64,000 nt of DNA from Ruminococcus flavefaciens ATCC 19208 (GTDB lineage Bacteria; Bacillota; Clostridia; Oscillospirales; Ruminococcaceae): NCBI RefSeq assembly GCF_000518765.1, contig NZ_KI912489.1, positions 562,652-626,651 of the forward strand, read 5' to 3'. Below the pieces are notes generated by a model. It saw only the letters and a program-made list of their open reading frames with translations, did no database searches and was not told the DNA's origin. A program made the position numbers and the translations under genes. Shown in pieces: positions 1 to 9,966 of the stretch (its first letter is position 1; each line of letters begins with the position of its first letter).

Positions 1-744
1 TGGGATTCTCGTTGGTATGCAAATAAGTCTGACTTCGGCAATGCCCTCGTTGAGGATTACAACGTTCGTAACTTCATCAAGAAGAGCCTGTATGCAGCAG
101 GTGTTCCAAGAATAGAGATCGAGCGTTTTGCTGATAAGGTCAGAATCCACATCCACTGCGCTAAGCCGGGTATCGTTATCGGCAGAGGCGGCGCAGAGAT
201 CGAGAAGCTCAGAGCACAGCTCGAGAAGATGATGAACAAGCAGGTTTTCATCAATATCATTGAAGTTAAGCAGCCTGATATGGACAGCCAGCTCGTTGCT
301 GAAAAGATCGCTCTTGATCTTGAGAACAGAGTATCTTTCAGAAGAGCTATGAAGCAGTCTATCGGCAGAACAATGCGTCTTGGCGCAAAGGGTATCAAGG
401 TTAAGGTATCAGGCAGACTTGCCGGTGCTGAAATCGCAAGAAGCGAGAGCTACCACGAGGGTACAATCCCGCTCCAGACTATCCGTGCTGATATCGACTA
501 CGGTTTCGCTGAGGCTGATACAACATACGGTAAGCTTGGCGTTAAGGTTTGGATCTACAAGGGCGAAGTTCTCAAGGGCGATGCTGCAAAGGCTGCTGCT
601 CAGAGAGAAAAGCTCGAGAGAAAGAACGATACAAGAAATAATGACCGCCGTCGCCGTGACGATAAGCGTGACGGAAACAACAACAGACGCGGCGGAAACA
701 GAAATTTCAATCGTGACGCTAAAAGAGAAGGAGGTAATCAGTAA
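1..744 (+). CDS. rpsC: 30S ribosomal protein S3 (5' truncated)
   Basis: Reading frame 1 is open from the first base and gives WDSRWYANK onward, which is the S3 sequence a short way in from its usual start, so roughly 15-20 residues lie before the window. The KH RNA-binding GRGG loop ([14 protein letters not shown]) is visible, followed by the S3 C-terminal domain. S3 sits at the mRNA entrance of the 30S subunit. The last ~35 residues form an Arg/Asn/Asp-rich basic tail ([13 protein letters not shown]...) longer than the usual S3 end. The stop overlaps the start of rplP by one base (TAATG), suggesting translational coupling inside the S10-spc operon. Confidence 0.97.
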   Translation, partial: WDSRWYANKSDFGNALVEDYNVRNFIKKSLYAAGVPRIEIERFADKVRIHIHCAKPGIVIGRGGAEIEKLRAQLEKMMNKQVFINIIEVKQPDMDSQLVAEKIALDLENRVSFRRAMKQSIGRTMRLGAKGIKVKVSGRLAGAEIARSESYHEGTIPLQTIRADIDYGFAEADTTYGKLGVKVWIYKGEVLKGDAAKAAAQREKLERKNDTRNNDRRRRDDKRDGNNNRRGGNRNFNRDAKREGGNQ

Positions 745-1169
745 TGCTTCTTCCAAAGAGAGTTAAGTACCGCAGAGTCCACAGAGGACGTCTTAAGGGT
801 AAGGCATACAGAGGAAATAAGGTAACTTACGGTGATTTCGGTCTTCAGGCACTTGAGCCTGCTTGGATCACATCCAACCAGATCGAGTCTGCCCGTATTG
901 CTATGACTCGTTACATCAAGAGAGGCGGTCAGGTTTGGATCAAGATATTCCCTGACAAGCCTATCACAGAAAAGCCCGCTGAAACACGAATGGGTTCAGG
1001 TAAGGGTTCACCGGAATACTGGGTAGCAGTAGTTAAGCCAGGCCGTGTTCTTTTTGAGATCAAGGGCGTTGCTGAGGAAACTGCAAGAGAAGCTATGCGT
1101 CTTGCTATGCACAAGCTTCCTATCAAGTGTAAGTTCGTAACTAAAGCAGAGCAGGAGGTTGAGCAGTAA
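744..1169 (+). CDS. rplP: 50S ribosomal protein L16
   Basis: A 141-residue protein beginning [11 protein letters not shown] and containing the L16 signatures [19 protein letters not shown] and IKCKFV. L16 helps organise the A-site tRNA region of the 50S subunit. Length is normal. The gene overlaps rpsC by one base at its start and rpmC by one base at its end, the conserved order rpsC-rplP-rpmC-rpsQ. It is preceded by the SD-like GAAGGAGG at the end of rpsC. Confidence 0.98.
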   Translation: MLLPKRVKYRRVHRGRLKGKAYRGNKVTYGDFGLQALEPAWITSNQIESARIAMTRYIKRGGQVWIKIFPDKPITEKPAETRMGSGKGSPEYWVAVVKPGRVLFEIKGVAEETAREAMRLAMHKLPIKCKFVTKAEQEVEQ

Positions 1170-1369
1170 TGAAGGCATCAGAAATCAGAGAAATGTCAGT
1201 TGATGAGCTCAACGAAAAGCTCACAAGCCTTAAGGAAGAGCTTTTTGCTCTCCGTTTCCAGCACGCTATCAATCAGCTGGATAATACAGCAAGACTCAAG
1301 GCTGTAAAAAAGGATATTGCACGCATCAAGACATCTCTGCGTGAGGCAGAGCTTGCTGCGCAGCAGTAA
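1169..1369 (+). CDS. rpmC: 50S ribosomal protein L29
   Basis: A 66-residue protein ([18 protein letters not shown]...) with the alpha-helical hairpin of L29, including [11 protein letters not shown] and the KKDIARIKT motif of its second helix. L29 lies near the peptide exit tunnel, where nascent-chain factors dock. The ATG overlaps the rplP stop. Length is typical. Confidence 0.97.
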   Translation: MKASEIREMSVDELNEKLTSLKEELFALRFQHAINQLDNTARLKAVKKDIARIKTSLREAELAAQQ

Positions 1370-1388
1370 GAAAGGGAGGATTTAGCTA

Positions 1389-1649
1389 ATGTCTACTGAG
1401 AGAAACCTTAGAAAAACAAGAGTAGGTAAGGTTGTAAGCGATAAGATGGATAAGACCGTCGTAGTTGCTATCGTTGATAACGTTAAACACCCGCTTTATA
1501 AGAAGATCATCAAGCGTACCGTTAAGCTTAAGGCTCACGATGAAAACAATGAGTGCAGAATCGGTGACCGCGTTGAGGTTATGGAAACACGTCCGCTTTC
1601 AAAGGATAAGAGATGGCGTGTAACAAATATCATTGAAAAGGCTAAGTAA
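1389..1649 (+). CDS. rpsQ: 30S ribosomal protein S17
   Basis: An 86-residue OB-fold protein with the S17 signatures [19 protein letters not shown] and [20 protein letters not shown]. It binds 16S rRNA early in 30S assembly. An AAGGGAGG SD lies 11 bases upstream of the ATG. It follows rpmC directly, in the standard spc operon order. Confidence 0.97.
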   Translation: MSTERNLRKTRVGKVVSDKMDKTVVVAIVDNVKHPLYKKIIKRTVKLKAHDENNECRIGDRVEVMETRPLSKDKRWRVTNIIEKAK

Positions 1650-1688
1650 TTTTGATAGAAGCTTAAAGCTTGAAAGGAGGAACTCGCT

Positions 1689-2057
1689 GTGATACAGATG
1701 CAGACTTATCTTAAAGTCGCTGATAACACAGGCGCAAAGGAGCTTATGTGTATCAGAGTTCTGGGAGGTACACGCAGAAGATATGCAAATATCGGCGATG
1801 TAGTAGTTGCTTCAGTTAAGAAAGCAACACCCGGAGGCGTTGTAAAGAAGGGCGATGTTGTAAAGGCAGTTATCGTTCGTTCAGCAAAGGGTCTCAGAAG
1901 AGAGGACGGTACTTACATCCGTTTCGATGAGAACGCTGCTGTTATTATTAAGGAAGACAAGAACCCAAAGGGTACCCGTATTTTCGGACCTGTTGCTAAG
2001 GAGCTCCGTGAAAAGGAGTATACAAAGATCCTGAGCCTTGCCCCAGAAGTTCTTTAA
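1689..2057 (+). CDS. rplN: 50S ribosomal protein L14 (GTG start)
   Basis: A 122-residue L14 ([20 protein letters not shown]) with the conserved [15 protein letters not shown] region and the C-terminal ILSLAPEVL. The start is GTG, chosen because AAAGGAGG lies about nine bases upstream and because L14 proteins normally begin with MIQ. L14 contacts 16S rRNA and forms an intersubunit bridge. The 39-base gap from rpsQ carries a small AAGCTTaAAGCTT repeat but no terminator. Confidence 0.97.
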   Translation: MIQMQTYLKVADNTGAKELMCIRVLGGTRRRYANIGDVVVASVKKATPGGVVKKGDVVKAVIVRSAKGLRREDGTYIRFDENAAVIIKEDKNPKGTRIFGPVAKELREKEYTKILSLAPEVL

Positions 2058-2075
2058 TGGAGGTGTCATTCGATT

Positions 2076-2417
2076 ATGAGTAAAGTACACGTAAAAACCG
2101 GTGACACTGTAATCCTTCTCACCGGCAAGTATGAGGATAAATTCGACAGCAAGGGCGACAGAAAGACCGGTAAGGTCGTAGAAGTAAGCCCTAAGGAAGA
2201 CAAGGTCATCGTTGAGGGAATCAACATGATCACAAAGCACGTAAAGCCTACAAGAATGGGCGAAAAGGGCGGCATCATCAATACTGAGGCTCCTGTTTAC
2301 GCTTGCAAGGTACAGCTCGTTTGCCCTAAGTGCGGCAAGCCTACAAGAGTAGGTCACGTTGTAGAGGACGGCAAGAAGCTCCGCGTTTGCAAGAAGTGCG
2401 GCAAGTCTTTTGAATAA
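2076..2417 (+). CDS. rplX: 50S ribosomal protein L24 with C-terminal zinc ribbon
   Basis: A 113-residue protein with an N-terminal KOW domain (VKTGDTVILLTGKYE) and the L24 motif VIVEGINMITKHVKPT. The C-terminus carries CPKC (residues 83-86) and CKKC (105-108), a likely zinc ribbon found in the Clostridia form of L24 and absent from the E. coli form. L24 is an assembly initiator of the 50S subunit. The SD is GGAGGTG upstream of the ATG. Confidence 0.97.
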   Translation: MSKVHVKTGDTVILLTGKYEDKFDSKGDRKTGKVVEVSPKEDKVIVEGINMITKHVKPTRMGEKGGIINTEAPVYACKVQLVCPKCGKPTRVGHVVEDGKKLRVCKKCGKSFE

Positions 2418-2435
2418 TAGTAAAGGAGAAACGAC

Positions 2436-2975
2436 ATGGCAAGTTTAAAGGATTTTTATGTTAGCGACGTTGCTCCTGCACTTATGAAGAAGTTCAACTA
2501 CAAGAGTGTTATGCAGATCCCGAAGCTCGACAAGGTTGTGATCAACGTCGGCGCAGGTGAAGCAAAGGACAACGCAAAGGTTATAGATGCTATCATGACT
2601 GATCTTGCAGCAATCACAGGTCAGAAGCCTGTAGTGTGCAGAGCTAAGAAGTCAGTAGCTAACTTCAAGCTTCGTGAGGGTATGCCTATCGGCGTTAAAG
2701 TAACTCTCAGAGGCGACAGAATGTATGAATTTGTAAACAAGCTCTTCAACGTTGCGTTCCCACGTGTTCGTGACTTCAGAGGCATCAGCGCAAATTCATT
2801 CGACGGCAAGGGCAACTACTCCACAGGTATCAAGGAACAGCTCATCTTCCCTGAGATCGAGTACGATAAGATCGATAAGGTAAGAGGTATGGATATAAAC
2901 TTCATCACAACAGCACAGACTGATGAAGAGGCAAGAGAGCTCCTTTCACTTATGGGTGCTCCATTCATCAAGTAA
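2436..2975 (+). CDS. rplE: 50S ribosomal protein L5
   Basis: A 179-residue L5 with the motifs [36 protein letters not shown] and the C-terminal [19 protein letters not shown]. It binds 5S rRNA in the central protuberance. Length is typical and it lies between rplX and rpsN. AAAGGAG precedes the ATG. Confidence 0.98.
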   Translation: MASLKDFYVSDVAPALMKKFNYKSVMQIPKLDKVVINVGAGEAKDNAKVIDAIMTDLAAITGQKPVVCRAKKSVANFKLREGMPIGVKVTLRGDRMYEFVNKLFNVAFPRVRDFRGISANSFDGKGNYSTGIKEQLIFPEIEYDKIDKVRGMDINFITTAQTDEEARELLSLMGAPFIK

Positions 2976-2991
2976 TCAGGGAGGAAATAAA

Positions 2992-3177
2992 ATGGCTAAG
3001 AAGGCAATGATCAATAAGCAGCAGAGAACTCCCAAGTATTCCACAAGAGCTTACAACAGATGTAAGATCTGTGGCAGACCGCACGCATATCTCAGAAAGT
3101 TCGGCATCTGCCGTATCTGTTTCAGAGAGCTTGCACACGATGGTCAGATCCCCGGCGTTAAAAAGGCAAGCTGGTAA
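2992..3177 (+). CDS. rpsZ: 30S ribosomal protein S14, zinc-binding (type Z)
   Basis: A 61-residue S14 with CKIC (residues 24-27) and CRIC (40-43) forming the zinc site of the short C+ type. The true start is the ATG at 2992, after the SD GGGAGG in AGGGAGGAAATAAA; a longer open frame reaches back into rplE but lacks support. S14 stabilises the 30S head. A second, zinc-independent S14 paralogue, if any, is not in this window. Confidence 0.97.
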   Translation: MAKKAMINKQQRTPKYSTRAYNRCKICGRPHAYLRKFGICRICFRELAHDGQIPGVKKASW

Positions 3178-3201
3178 AATACAAGAAGGAGGTCATTCGG
3201 C

Positions 3202-3600
3202 ATGCAGATAACTGATACAATCGCTGATCTTTTAACAAGAATTCGCAATGCGAATACTGCTAAGCACGCCACTGTTGACGTTCCCGCTTCAAGAGTAAAG
3301 AAGGACATCACACAGATCCTCGTAGATGAAGGATATGTAAAGGGCTTCCAGCTCATCGAAGACGGAAAGCAGGGTGTTATCAGAATCACGCTTAAATACG
3401 GCGACAACAAGTCTCCCGTTATAACAGGCCTTAGAAGAGTTTCTAAGCCAGGTCTGCGTATCTATTCAAGCTGCGCAGATATGCCTAAGGTAAGAAAAGG
3501 CCTTGGTATCGCAATCGTTTCAACTTCAAAGGGAATCGTAACAGACAAGAAGGCAAGAGAGCTCAATGTCGGCGGCGAAGTCCTTGCATACATCTGGTAA
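3202..3600 (+). CDS. rpsH: 30S ribosomal protein S8
   Basis: A 132-residue S8 ([22 protein letters not shown]) with the C-terminal [22 protein letters not shown] block that binds helix 21 of 16S rRNA. In E. coli S8 represses its own operon; whether that holds here cannot be told from the sequence. AAGGAGGTC precedes the ATG. Confidence 0.98.
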   Translation: MQITDTIADLLTRIRNANTAKHATVDVPASRVKKDITQILVDEGYVKGFQLIEDGKQGVIRITLKYGDNKSPVITGLRRVSKPGLRIYSSCADMPKVRKGLGIAIVSTSKGIVTDKKARELNVGGEVLAYIW

Positions 3601-3614
3601 GGAGGATACTGATC

Positions 3615-4160
3615 ATGTCAAGAATCGGTAAAATGCCCATCAGCGTTCCTGCAGGTGTAGAGGTTAAGAATGAGAACAATCTTCTCACTGTAAAGGGACC
3701 TAAGGGTCAGCTTTCAAGACAGTTTAATGCAGAGCTCGGCATTGAGGTCGAGAACGGCACTATAACAGTTACAAGACCAAGCGATGACAAGCGTCACCGT
3801 TCACTTCACGGTCTTACAAGAACACTCATCGCTAACATGGTTGAGGGTGTTACAAACGGATATTCAAAGACTCTCGAGATCGAGGGTGTCGGCTACCGTG
3901 CTGCTAAGAGCGGCAACAAGGTAAATCTTAACCTTGGCTTCTCACATCCTGTTGTACTTGAGGAAACAGATGCAATCAAGCTTGAAGTTCCTCAGCCGAA
4001 CAAGATCATCGTAAGCGGTATCGACAAGCAGGCTGTAGGTCAGTTTGCAGCTGAAATACGCGAAAAGCGTCCACCTGAGCCATACAAGGGCAAGGGTATC
4101 AGATACGAAGGCGAGCATATCATCCGCAAGGAAGGTAAAGCTGGTAAGGGCAAGAAGTAA
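3615..4160 (+). CDS. rplF: 50S ribosomal protein L6
   Basis: A 181-residue L6 ([17 protein letters not shown]) with the conserved KGPKGQLSR and the C-terminal [14 protein letters not shown] motif. It consists of two related alpha/beta domains and lies near the elongation-factor binding site. Length is normal. The AAGGAGG SD overlaps the rpsH stop codon. Confidence 0.98.
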   Translation: MSRIGKMPISVPAGVEVKNENNLLTVKGPKGQLSRQFNAELGIEVENGTITVTRPSDDKRHRSLHGLTRTLIANMVEGVTNGYSKTLEIEGVGYRAAKSGNKVNLNLGFSHPVVLEETDAIKLEVPQPNKIIVSGIDKQAVGQFAAEIREKRPPEPYKGKGIRYEGEHIIRKEGKAGKGKK

Positions 4161-4179
4161 TTAAAAGGAGCAAATTGCT

Positions 4180-4539
4180 ATGATTAAGAAATTTGACAGC
4201 AATAAGGCAAGATTAAAGAGACACCGCAGAGTTCGTGCAAAGATCTCAGGAACTCCCGAGCGTCCCCGTCTCAATGTGTTCCGTTCAACAAAGCACATCT
4301 ATGCTCAGCTCATTGATGATGTAAACGGTGTTACTCTTGCTTCTGCATCAAGCATGGATAAGGGCTTTGAGGGCAACGGCGGCAACGTTGAGGGTGCTCG
4401 CAAGGTTGGCGAGATGATCGCTAAGAACGCAGCTGATAAGGGTATCAGCGAAGTAGTTTTCGACAGAGGCGGCTACCTCTACCACGGCAGAGTCAAGGAA
4501 CTCGCAGAGGGCGCACGTGAAAACGGATTAAAGTTCTAA
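4180..4539 (+). CDS. rplR: 50S ribosomal protein L18
   Basis: A 119-residue L18 with the basic N-terminus [15 protein letters not shown], the [16 protein letters not shown] motif and the C-terminal [24 protein letters not shown] block. It binds 5S rRNA with L5. AAAAGGAG lies upstream of the ATG. Confidence 0.98.
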   Translation: MIKKFDSNKARLKRHRRVRAKISGTPERPRLNVFRSTKHIYAQLIDDVNGVTLASASSMDKGFEGNGGNVEGARKVGEMIAKNAADKGISEVVFDRGGYLYHGRVKELAEGARENGLKF

Positions 4540-4554
4540 GAGGGAGGTAAAACA

Positions 4555-5055
4555 ATGGCTAATATTGAAACACAGGCTCCTGAGTTCGTTGAGAAGGTTG
4601 TTGCAATCAACCGTGTATCAAAGACAGTTAAGGGCGGTCGTATCATGAAGTTCTCAGCACTCGTTGTTGTAGGCGACGGAAATGGTACAGTCGGCTTCGG
4701 ACTTGGAAAGTCAGGAGAAGTTCCCGATGCTATCCGTAAGGGTATCGAGGACGCAAAGAAGAACCTTGTAAAGGTTGCTCTCAAGGGAACAACAATCCCT
4801 CACGAAATCGTTGGCGCATTCGGCGCAGGCAGAGTTCTTATGAAGCCGGCTGCACCTGGTACCGGTGTTATCGCAGGCGGTCCTGTTCGTGCCGTTATCG
4901 AAGTTGCAGGTATAAAGGATATCAGAACAAAGTCACTTCGTTCTAACAATCCATGCAACGTAGTAAGAGCTACAATCGACGGCCTCGTAAACTGCACATC
5001 TGCAAAGGATGTTGCTGCTAAGAGAGGCAAGTCTGTTAAGGAAATTTTAGGTTAA
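4555..5055 (+). CDS. rpsE: 30S ribosomal protein S5
   Basis: A 166-residue S5 with the RNA-binding motif [20 protein letters not shown], the [17 protein letters not shown] segment and the loop [18 protein letters not shown]5 acts in decoding fidelity. Length and position between rplR and rpmD are standard. The SD is GAGGGAGG. Confidence 0.98.
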   Translation: MANIETQAPEFVEKVVAINRVSKTVKGGRIMKFSALVVVGDGNGTVGFGLGKSGEVPDAIRKGIEDAKKNLVKVALKGTTIPHEIVGAFGAGRVLMKPAAPGTGVIAGGPVRAVIEVAGIKDIRTKSLRSNNPCNVVRATIDGLVNCTSAKDVAAKRGKSVKEILG

Positions 5056-5069
5056 GGAGGCAGTAAGAA

Positions 5070-5246
5070 ATGGCAAAGAATATCAAGCTCGTAAAGAGCC
5101 TCATTGGTAGAAAGCAGGACCAGATCGCTACTGCTCAGTCACTTGGCCTCAAGAAGGTCGGAGATGTTACAACACAGCCCGACAACGAGCAGACAAACGG
5201 TAAAATAAAGAAGATCTCACACCTCGTTGAGGTTACAGAAGCGTAA
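5070..5246 (+). CDS. rpmD: 50S ribosomal protein L30
   Basis: A 58-residue L30 found by translating the gap between rpsE and rpl[23 protein letters not shown], then [22 protein letters not shown]. It shows the L30 signature of a basic first strand, IGRKQDQ and the L-G-L-K-K turn. AAGGAGG precedes the ATG and the next gene's SD begins just after its stop. L30 is a small 50S protein often lost elsewhere but kept in Firmicutes. Confidence 0.96.
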   Translation: MAKNIKLVKSLIGRKQDQIATAQSLGLKKVGDVTTQPDNEQTNGKIKKISHLVEVTEA

Positions 5247-5264
5247 ACAAGGAGGTGCAACCAA

Positions 5265-5705
5265 ATGAAAATTCATGAATTAACACCTGCACTCGATTCC
5301 AACAAGGCTGTAAAGCGTATCGGCAGAGGCCACGGCTCGGGTAACGGCAAGACAGCAGGTAAGGGTCACAAGGGTCAGAACGCTCGTAGCGGCGGCGGCG
5401 TAAGAATCGGCTTTGAAGGCGGTCAGATGCCACTCGCAAGAAGAATCCCTAAGAGAGGCTTCAACAATATTTTCGCTACAAAGTATGCTATCGTCAATGT
5501 TTCTGATCTTAATAAGTTCAAGGATGGTACAGTAGTTGATACAGAGCTCCTCGTAGCATCAGGTCTTGTTAAGAAGGTAAATGACGGAGTAAAGATCCTC
5601 GGCAATGGAGAGCTTACCGCTAAGCTGACAGTTAAAGCTGCAAAATTCTCACAGAGTGCTGTCGAGAAGATAGAAAAGGCAGGCGGAAAGACTGAGGTGA
5701 TGTAA
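5265..5705 (+). CDS. rplO: 50S ribosomal protein L15
   Basis: A 146-residue L15 ([41 protein letters not shown]) whose basic Gly-rich N-terminal tail penetrates the 50S core, followed by [18 protein letters not shown] and the C-terminal globular domain. It ends one base before the secY start, giving tight coupling. Confidence 0.98.
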   Translation: MKIHELTPALDSNKAVKRIGRGHGSGNGKTAGKGHKGQNARSGGGVRIGFEGGQMPLARRIPKRGFNNIFATKYAIVNVSDLNKFKDGTVVDTELLVASGLVKKVNDGVKILGNGELTAKLTVKAAKFSQSAVEKIEKAGGKTEVM

Positions 5706-5706
5706 T

Positions 5707-7062
5707 GTGTTTCAGACGCTGAAAAAGGCGTGGGGTGTCCCCGAGATACGCACAAAGATCTTATACACATTACTCATGATCATTCTGTTCAGATTCGGAA
5801 GCGCAGTAACCGTTCCTTTCCTCAATCCTGATATCGTAAAGGCATGGATGGAGACAAACGCTAAGGACGGCGGCTTCCTCGATTACATGAATACGATCAC
5901 CGGTGGCGCTATGTCACAAGCTACCGTTTTCTCACTTTCGATAACACCGTTCATCAATGCTTCCATCATCATGCAGCTGCTGACTTATGCACTGCCTCCT
6001 CTTGAGCGTATGCGCGACGAGGGCGAAGAGGGAAGAAAAAAGATCGACAAGATCACAGCTGTAGTTGCTATGGTTCTTGCAGTATTTATGTCTTACGCAT
6101 ATTATCTTACATTAAAACGTATGACAAATGTTGAGGACAAGGACGGAAATGTTATCGGCAACGCTCTTAAATATATGAGCGGCGGAGAAGGCGTTTTCGC
6201 AGCGTTTGTTATAATCACTTGTTTCGTAGCAGGCGCACTCATCGTTGTATGGATGGGTAACAGAGTCAGCGACAAGGGTATCGGTAACGGTATATCAATC
6301 TTACTCTTTGCCGGTATCGCAGCAAGATTCCCTACCGACGCTGCTCTCCTTATAAAACTTACAAAGAACAGTATCAATAATAATCAGAACGGTAAATACC
6401 TCTGGGTAACTATTGCATACTATCTCTTTATCATCGCAGAGATCGCTTTCATCGTTTATATGAACGAAGCAGAAAGACGTATCCCGATCCAGTACGCTAA
6501 GCGCGTAGTCGGCAGAAAGCAGTACGGCGGACAGAAGACACATATCCCGATAAAGGTAATCATGAGCGGTGTTATGCCGATCATCTTCGCTATGTCATTT
6601 ATGTCTCTTCCATCAGCGATCCAGATCATTAAGCCGAACAAGCATGACGGCAGCTTCTACAGCAAGTTCTGTGATTTCTTCAGCACAAGAAGCTGGAGCT
6701 ACGCTATAATCTACTTCCTGCTCATCATTGCGTTCAACTACTTCTACGTATCGATCCAGTATAATCCTGTTGAGATCGCTAATAACCTTCGTCAGTCAAA
6801 CGGCGGTATCCCCGGTATCAGACCAGGTAAGCCAACATCTGACTATATCCAGAGGGTGCTCAACAAGATCTCACTCGTTGGTGCTATCTTCCTCGGTATA
6901 ATCGCTGTTATCCCGATCTTCATTTCGATGGCAGACGAACAGCTCAAGACACTGTCAATGGGCGGTACTACGATCCTTATCGCAGTAAGCGTTGCGCTTG
7001 AAACAACAAGAACACTTGAATCACATCTTATGATGCGTCATCATAAGGGCTTCTTACAGTAA
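5707..7062 (+). CDS. secY: Preprotein translocase channel subunit SecY (GTG start)
   Basis: A 451-residue integral membrane protein with about ten hydrophobic segments and the SecY motifs VTVPFLNPD near the N-terminus, MQLLTYALPPLE, GIGNGISILLFAGI and the cytoplasmic GIRPGKPTSDY. It forms the Sec pore and exports the lipoproteins, the cellulase and other secreted proteins seen in this window. The start is GTG at 5707; an ATG at 5705 lies out of frame. Position between rplO and adk is the classical spc arrangement. It is slightly longer than E. coli SecY because of loop insertions. Confidence 0.98.
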   Translation: MFQTLKKAWGVPEIRTKILYTLLMIILFRFGSAVTVPFLNPDIVKAWMETNAKDGGFLDYMNTITGGAMSQATVFSLSITPFINASIIMQLLTYALPPLERMRDEGEEGRKKIDKITAVVAMVLAVFMSYAYYLTLKRMTNVEDKDGNVIGNALKYMSGGEGVFAAFVIITCFVAGALIVVWMGNRVSDKGIGNGISILLFAGIAARFPTDAALLIKLTKNSINNNQNGKYLWVTIAYYLFIIAEIAFIVYMNEAERRIPIQYAKRVVGRKQYGGQKTHIPIKVIMSGVMPIIFAMSFMSLPSAIQIIKPNKHDGSFYSKFCDFFSTRSWSYAIIYFLLIIAFNYFYVSIQYNPVEIANNLRQSNGGIPGIRPGKPTSDYIQRVLNKISLVGAIFLGIIAVIPIFISMADEQLKTLSMGGTTILIAVSVALETTRTLESHLMMRHHKGFLQ

Positions 7063-7077
7063 AGGAGGACCGACTAT

Positions 7078-7716
7078 ATGAACCTTATCTTTTTAGGCGC
7101 TCCCGGCGCAGGCAAGGGTACTCAGGCTGAGGTAGTTTCAGATGCACTGAATATCCCACAGATATCTACAGGTAATATACTTCGTGAAGCTGCTAAGAAC
7201 GGCACTGAGTATGGTCTCAAAGCTAAGGCTGCAATGGATGCCGGTGCTCTCGTATCAGATGATATCGTAATAGGTATACTGAAGGAGAGAATAGCAGAGG
7301 ACGACTGTAAAAACGGTTTCATCCTCGACGGTTTCCCGAGAACGGTACCTCAGGCAGAAGCTCTTGATAAAATGAACATCCAGATCGACAAGGTAATCGA
7401 GATCCATGTTCCCGATGAGACTATCAAGCAGAGAGTTTCAGGCAGAAGAGTCTGCCAGGGCTGCGGAGCTTCTTACCACGTTGAATACAAGCCTACTAAG
7501 GTCGAGGGTGTTTGCGATAAGTGCGGCGATAAGACTATCGTTCGTAAGGACGATCAGCCGGAAGTCGTTCTCGACAGACTCGCAACTTATCACGAGAAAA
7601 CAGCTCCTCTCAAGGACTATTACGAGAAGCAGGGCAAGCTTGTTACTGTTATCGGTCAGGAAGAGGTCGCTGAAACTTCAAAGCTCACACTGGCAGCAGT
7701 AGGGGTAGAGAAGTAA
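7078..7716 (+). CDS. adk: Adenylate kinase, zinc-lid type
   Basis: A 212-residue enzyme that interconverts ATP, ADP and AMP. The P-loop GAPGAGKGTQ is at residues 8-17, the AMP-site DGFPRT at 84-89, and the lid holds CxxC pairs at 126/129 and 146/149, the zinc-binding lid of Gram-positive long-form enzymes. Its stop overlaps the map start by one base. AAGGAGG lies upstream of the ATG. Confidence 0.98.
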   Translation: MNLIFLGAPGAGKGTQAEVVSDALNIPQISTGNILREAAKNGTEYGLKAKAAMDAGALVSDDIVIGILKERIAEDDCKNGFILDGFPRTVPQAEALDKMNIQIDKVIEIHVPDETIKQRVSGRRVCQGCGASYHVEYKPTKVEGVCDKCGDKTIVRKDDQPEVVLDRLATYHEKTAPLKDYYEKQGKLVTVIGQEEVAETSKLTLAAVGVEK

Positions 7717-8468
7717 TGAGCATAACAATAAAATCAAAGTCCGAACTCGCCATAATGCGTGAAGCAGGTAGGATTACCTGCGGCGCAATATGGTATGCGG
7801 GCGAAAGATTAAAGCCGGGAATGTCAACACTCGATGTTGATAAGCTGGTTGGTGAGTATTTTGCCCGCCACGACAGCAAATCCTGCTTTAAAGGTCTTTA
7901 CGGATTCCCCGGAAACGCTTGTATCTCAGTAAATGAGGAGATTATCCACGGTATCCCAAAGGCAAGCCACAGATTAAAAGAAGGCGATATAGTAAGCATC
8001 GACACGGGAGCTGCGTACAAGGGCTTCAACGGAGACAGCTGCTGGACCTTCCCTGTGGGTAAAATTTCTGATGAAGCTAAGGCATTGCTTGAGGTTACAG
8101 AGGCGAGCCTGTATGAAGGTATCGCTAAGGCTCAGGTTGGCGCAAGGGTCGGAGATATTTCTCATGCTGTAGAAGAGTATTGTGCTTCACGAGGCTACGG
8201 AATCGTAAGAAATTACTGCGGCCACGGTATCGGCAGAGAAGTTCACGAATCACCCGAGATACCGAACTGGGGCAAGGCAGGTCACGGACCCAGACTGGTA
8301 GCGGGAATGACTTTCTGCATAGAGCCCATGATAAATGTCAAGGGCGACGATGTCAAAGTTATGAAAGACAACTGGACAGTCGTTACAAAAAGTGGTTCAC
8401 TTTCAGCTCACTTTGAGCATATGATCGCAATAACTCCTGACGGTCCCGTCATTCTGACACAGCCCTGA
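7716..8468 (+). CDS. map: Methionine aminopeptidase, type I
   Basis: A 250-residue enzyme that removes the initiator methionine. The type I signature is clear: GFPGNACISVNEEIIHGIP, the metal ligands in DTGAAYKGFNGD, GHGIGREVHESPEIPNWG and FCIEPMIN. No N-terminal zinc-finger extension is present. Its ATG overlaps the adk stop; the adk-map-KOW-infA order is common in Clostridia. Confidence 0.97.
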   Translation: MSITIKSKSELAIMREAGRITCGAIWYAGERLKPGMSTLDVDKLVGEYFARHDSKSCFKGLYGFPGNACISVNEEIIHGIPKASHRLKEGDIVSIDTGAAYKGFNGDSCWTFPVGKISDEAKALLEVTEASLYEGIAKAQVGARVGDISHAVEEYCASRGYGIVRNYCGHGIGREVHESPEIPNWGKAGHGPRLVAGMTFCIEPMINVKGDDVKVMKDNWTVVTKSGSLSAHFEHMIAITPDGPVILTQP

Positions 8469-8482
8469 CGGAGGGAATAACA

Positions 8483-8725
8483 GTGAAGCTGCTTAAAGGC
8501 TCTGTTGTAAGAGCGGAGGCAGGACGTGACGGCGGAGGATACTTCGCAGTTACAGACTATGATGAAAAGTATTGCTTCATCGCGGACGGCAAGAGCAGAA
8601 AGCTCGACAAGCCGAAGCGGAAGAATATAAAACATATCCGCATTACAGACAGTATGATCGATCTAAACGATATAACTGATAAAAAACTCAGAAACATACT
8701 GAAGCAATTCAGTGAGGCTGAGTAA
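8483..8725 (+). CDS. KOW-domain RNA-binding protein (L14e/L6e/L27e-like)
   Basis: An 80-residue basic protein starting at GTG 8483 after GGAGGGAATAACA. The N-terminus [21 protein letters not shown] is a KOW-type beta element, followed by [15 protein letters not shown], a ribosomal-protein-like basic stretch. Proteins of this COG2163-like kind sit between map and infA in many Clostridia. The role is presumed ribosome or RNA association; no function is demonstrated by sequence. It ends two bases before the infA SD. Confidence 0.85.
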   Translation: MKLLKGSVVRAEAGRDGGGYFAVTDYDEKYCFIADGKSRKLDKPKRKNIKHIRITDSMIDLNDITDKKLRNILKQFSEAE

Positions 8726-8739
8726 AGGAGGTTATGCAA

Positions 8740-8958
8740 GTGTCAAAAGAAGATGTAATCGAGGTTGAAGGCGTTGTAACAGACGCTCTGCCAAATGCAA
8801 TGTTCAAGGTTCAGCTTGAGAACGGACATGAGGTATTATCTCATGTATCGGGAAAGCTCAGAATGAATTATATCAGAATAGTTCCAGGCGACAAGGTAAA
8901 GCTTGAAATGTCACCCTATGATCTTTCAAAGGGTCGTATCACCTGGCGCGTTAAGTAA
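8740..8958 (+). CDS. infA: Translation initiation factor IF-1 (GTG start preferred)
   Basis: An OB-fold protein with [37 protein letters not shown]..., the canonical IF-1. Two starts are possible: ATG at 8734 or GTG at 8740. AAGGAGG at 8725-8731 is only two bases from the ATG but eight from the GTG, and GTG gives the standard 72-residue protein, so GTG is preferred. IF-1 blocks the A site during initiation. Neighbouring rpmJ and rpsM complete the conserved order. Confidence 0.95.
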   Translation: MSKEDVIEVEGVVTDALPNAMFKVQLENGHEVLSHVSGKLRMNYIRIVPGDKVKLEMSPYDLSKGRITWRVK

Positions 8959-9008
8959 TAATACAGGATATCAAGTATATCCGTTATCCGCTAAAGGAGG
9001 TATTTTCA

Positions 9009-9122
9009 ATGAAAGTCAGACCTTCAGTAAAACCTATTTGCGAAAAGTGCAAGGTTATCAAACGTAAAGGCAGAATCATGGTGATCTGCGAAAACCCAAA
9101 GCATAAGCAGCGTCAGGGTTAA
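9009..9122 (+). CDS. rpmJ: 50S ribosomal protein L36
   Basis: A 37-residue protein, [21 protein letters not shown] then [14 protein letters not shown], found by translating the infA-rpsM gap. Cys11, Cys14, Cys27 and His32 form the zinc site of the C+ form. AAAGGAGG lies about ten bases upstream of the ATG. L36 is the smallest 50S protein. Confidence 0.96.
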   Translation: MKVRPSVKPICEKCKVIKRKGRIMVICENPKHKQRQG

Positions 9123-9157
9123 TGCCCCGGGCGCATTAATGGAGGTGCAATTATAAT

Positions 9158-9526
9158 ATGGCAAGAATAGCCGGTGTTGACCTTCCAAAGAATAAGAGAA
9201 TCGAAATCGGTCTCACTTATATCTACGGAATCGGTCGTCAGACTGCAACAAATATCCTCGCAGCAACAGGCGTTGATCCTGACGTAAGAGTTAAGGATCT
9301 CGCAGAAGAGGATGTAGCTAAGCTTCGTGACTATATAGATGAGCATTACACAGTTGAGGGTGACCTCCGCCGTGAAGTTGCTCTTAACATCAAGAGACTT
9401 GTTGAAATAGGCTGCTACAGAGGCGTTCGTCATCGTAAGGGTCTCCCTGTAAGAGGACAGAGAACAAAGACAAACGCAAGAACTCGTAAGGGTCCTGTAA
9501 AGACTATCGCAAACAAGAAGAAGTAA
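9158..9526 (+). CDS. rpsM: 30S ribosomal protein S13
   Basis: A 122-residue S13 ([26 protein letters not shown]) with [39 protein letters not shown], the H2TH region and basic tail that contact the P-site tRNA and the 50S bridge. Length is typical. GGAGGTG precedes the ATG. Confidence 0.98.
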   Translation: MARIAGVDLPKNKRIEIGLTYIYGIGRQTATNILAATGVDPDVRVKDLAEEDVAKLRDYIDEHYTVEGDLRREVALNIKRLVEIGCYRGVRHRKGLPVRGQRTKTNARTRKGPVKTIANKKK

Positions 9527-9540
9527 GGAGGTTATGAGCT

Positions 9541-9945
9541 TTGGCACAGCAGAAAGGTAAAAAAGTTACTACTATCAGAAGACGTAGAGAACGTAAGAAT
9601 ATCGAAAGCGGCGCAGTTCATATTCAGTCCACTTTCAATAATACGATCGTAACTATTACAGATACAGCCGGAAACGCAATTTCATGGGCAAGCGCAGGCG
9701 AGCTCGGTTTCAGAGGCTCAAAGAAGTCAACTCCTTTCGCAGCACAGACAGCTGCTGAAACAGCTGCAAAGGCTGCTATGGAGCACGGACTCAAGAATGT
9801 AGAAGTATACGTAAAGGGACCCGGTGCAGGTCGTGAAGCAGCTATCAGAGCACTTCAGACAGTAGGCCTTGAGGTAAGAATGATCAAGGACGTAACACCT
9901 ATCCCGCACAATGGCTGCCGTCCGCCTAAGAGACGTCGTGTCTGA
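9541..9945 (+). CDS. rpsK: 30S ribosomal protein S11 (TTG start)
   Basis: A 134-residue S11 with [34 protein letters not shown] and the C-terminal [17 protein letters not shown]. The start is TTG at 9541, nine bases after AAGGAGG (9525-9531); the closer ATG at 9534 is out of frame. S11 forms part of the platform near the E site. Confidence 0.97.
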   Translation: MAQQKGKKVTTIRRRRERKNIESGAVHIQSTFNNTIVTITDTAGNAISWASAGELGFRGSKKSTPFAAQTAAETAAKAAMEHGLKNVEVYVKGPGAGREAAIRALQTVGLEVRMIKDVTPIPHNGCRPPKRRRV

Positions 9946-9966
9946 TCAAATTGGAGGTGTATTAAA

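Noticed and set aside
2923..2991. Longer start for S14 reaching into rplE
   Set aside because: It would add 23 residues absent from S14 proteins; the ATG at 2992 has a proper SD.
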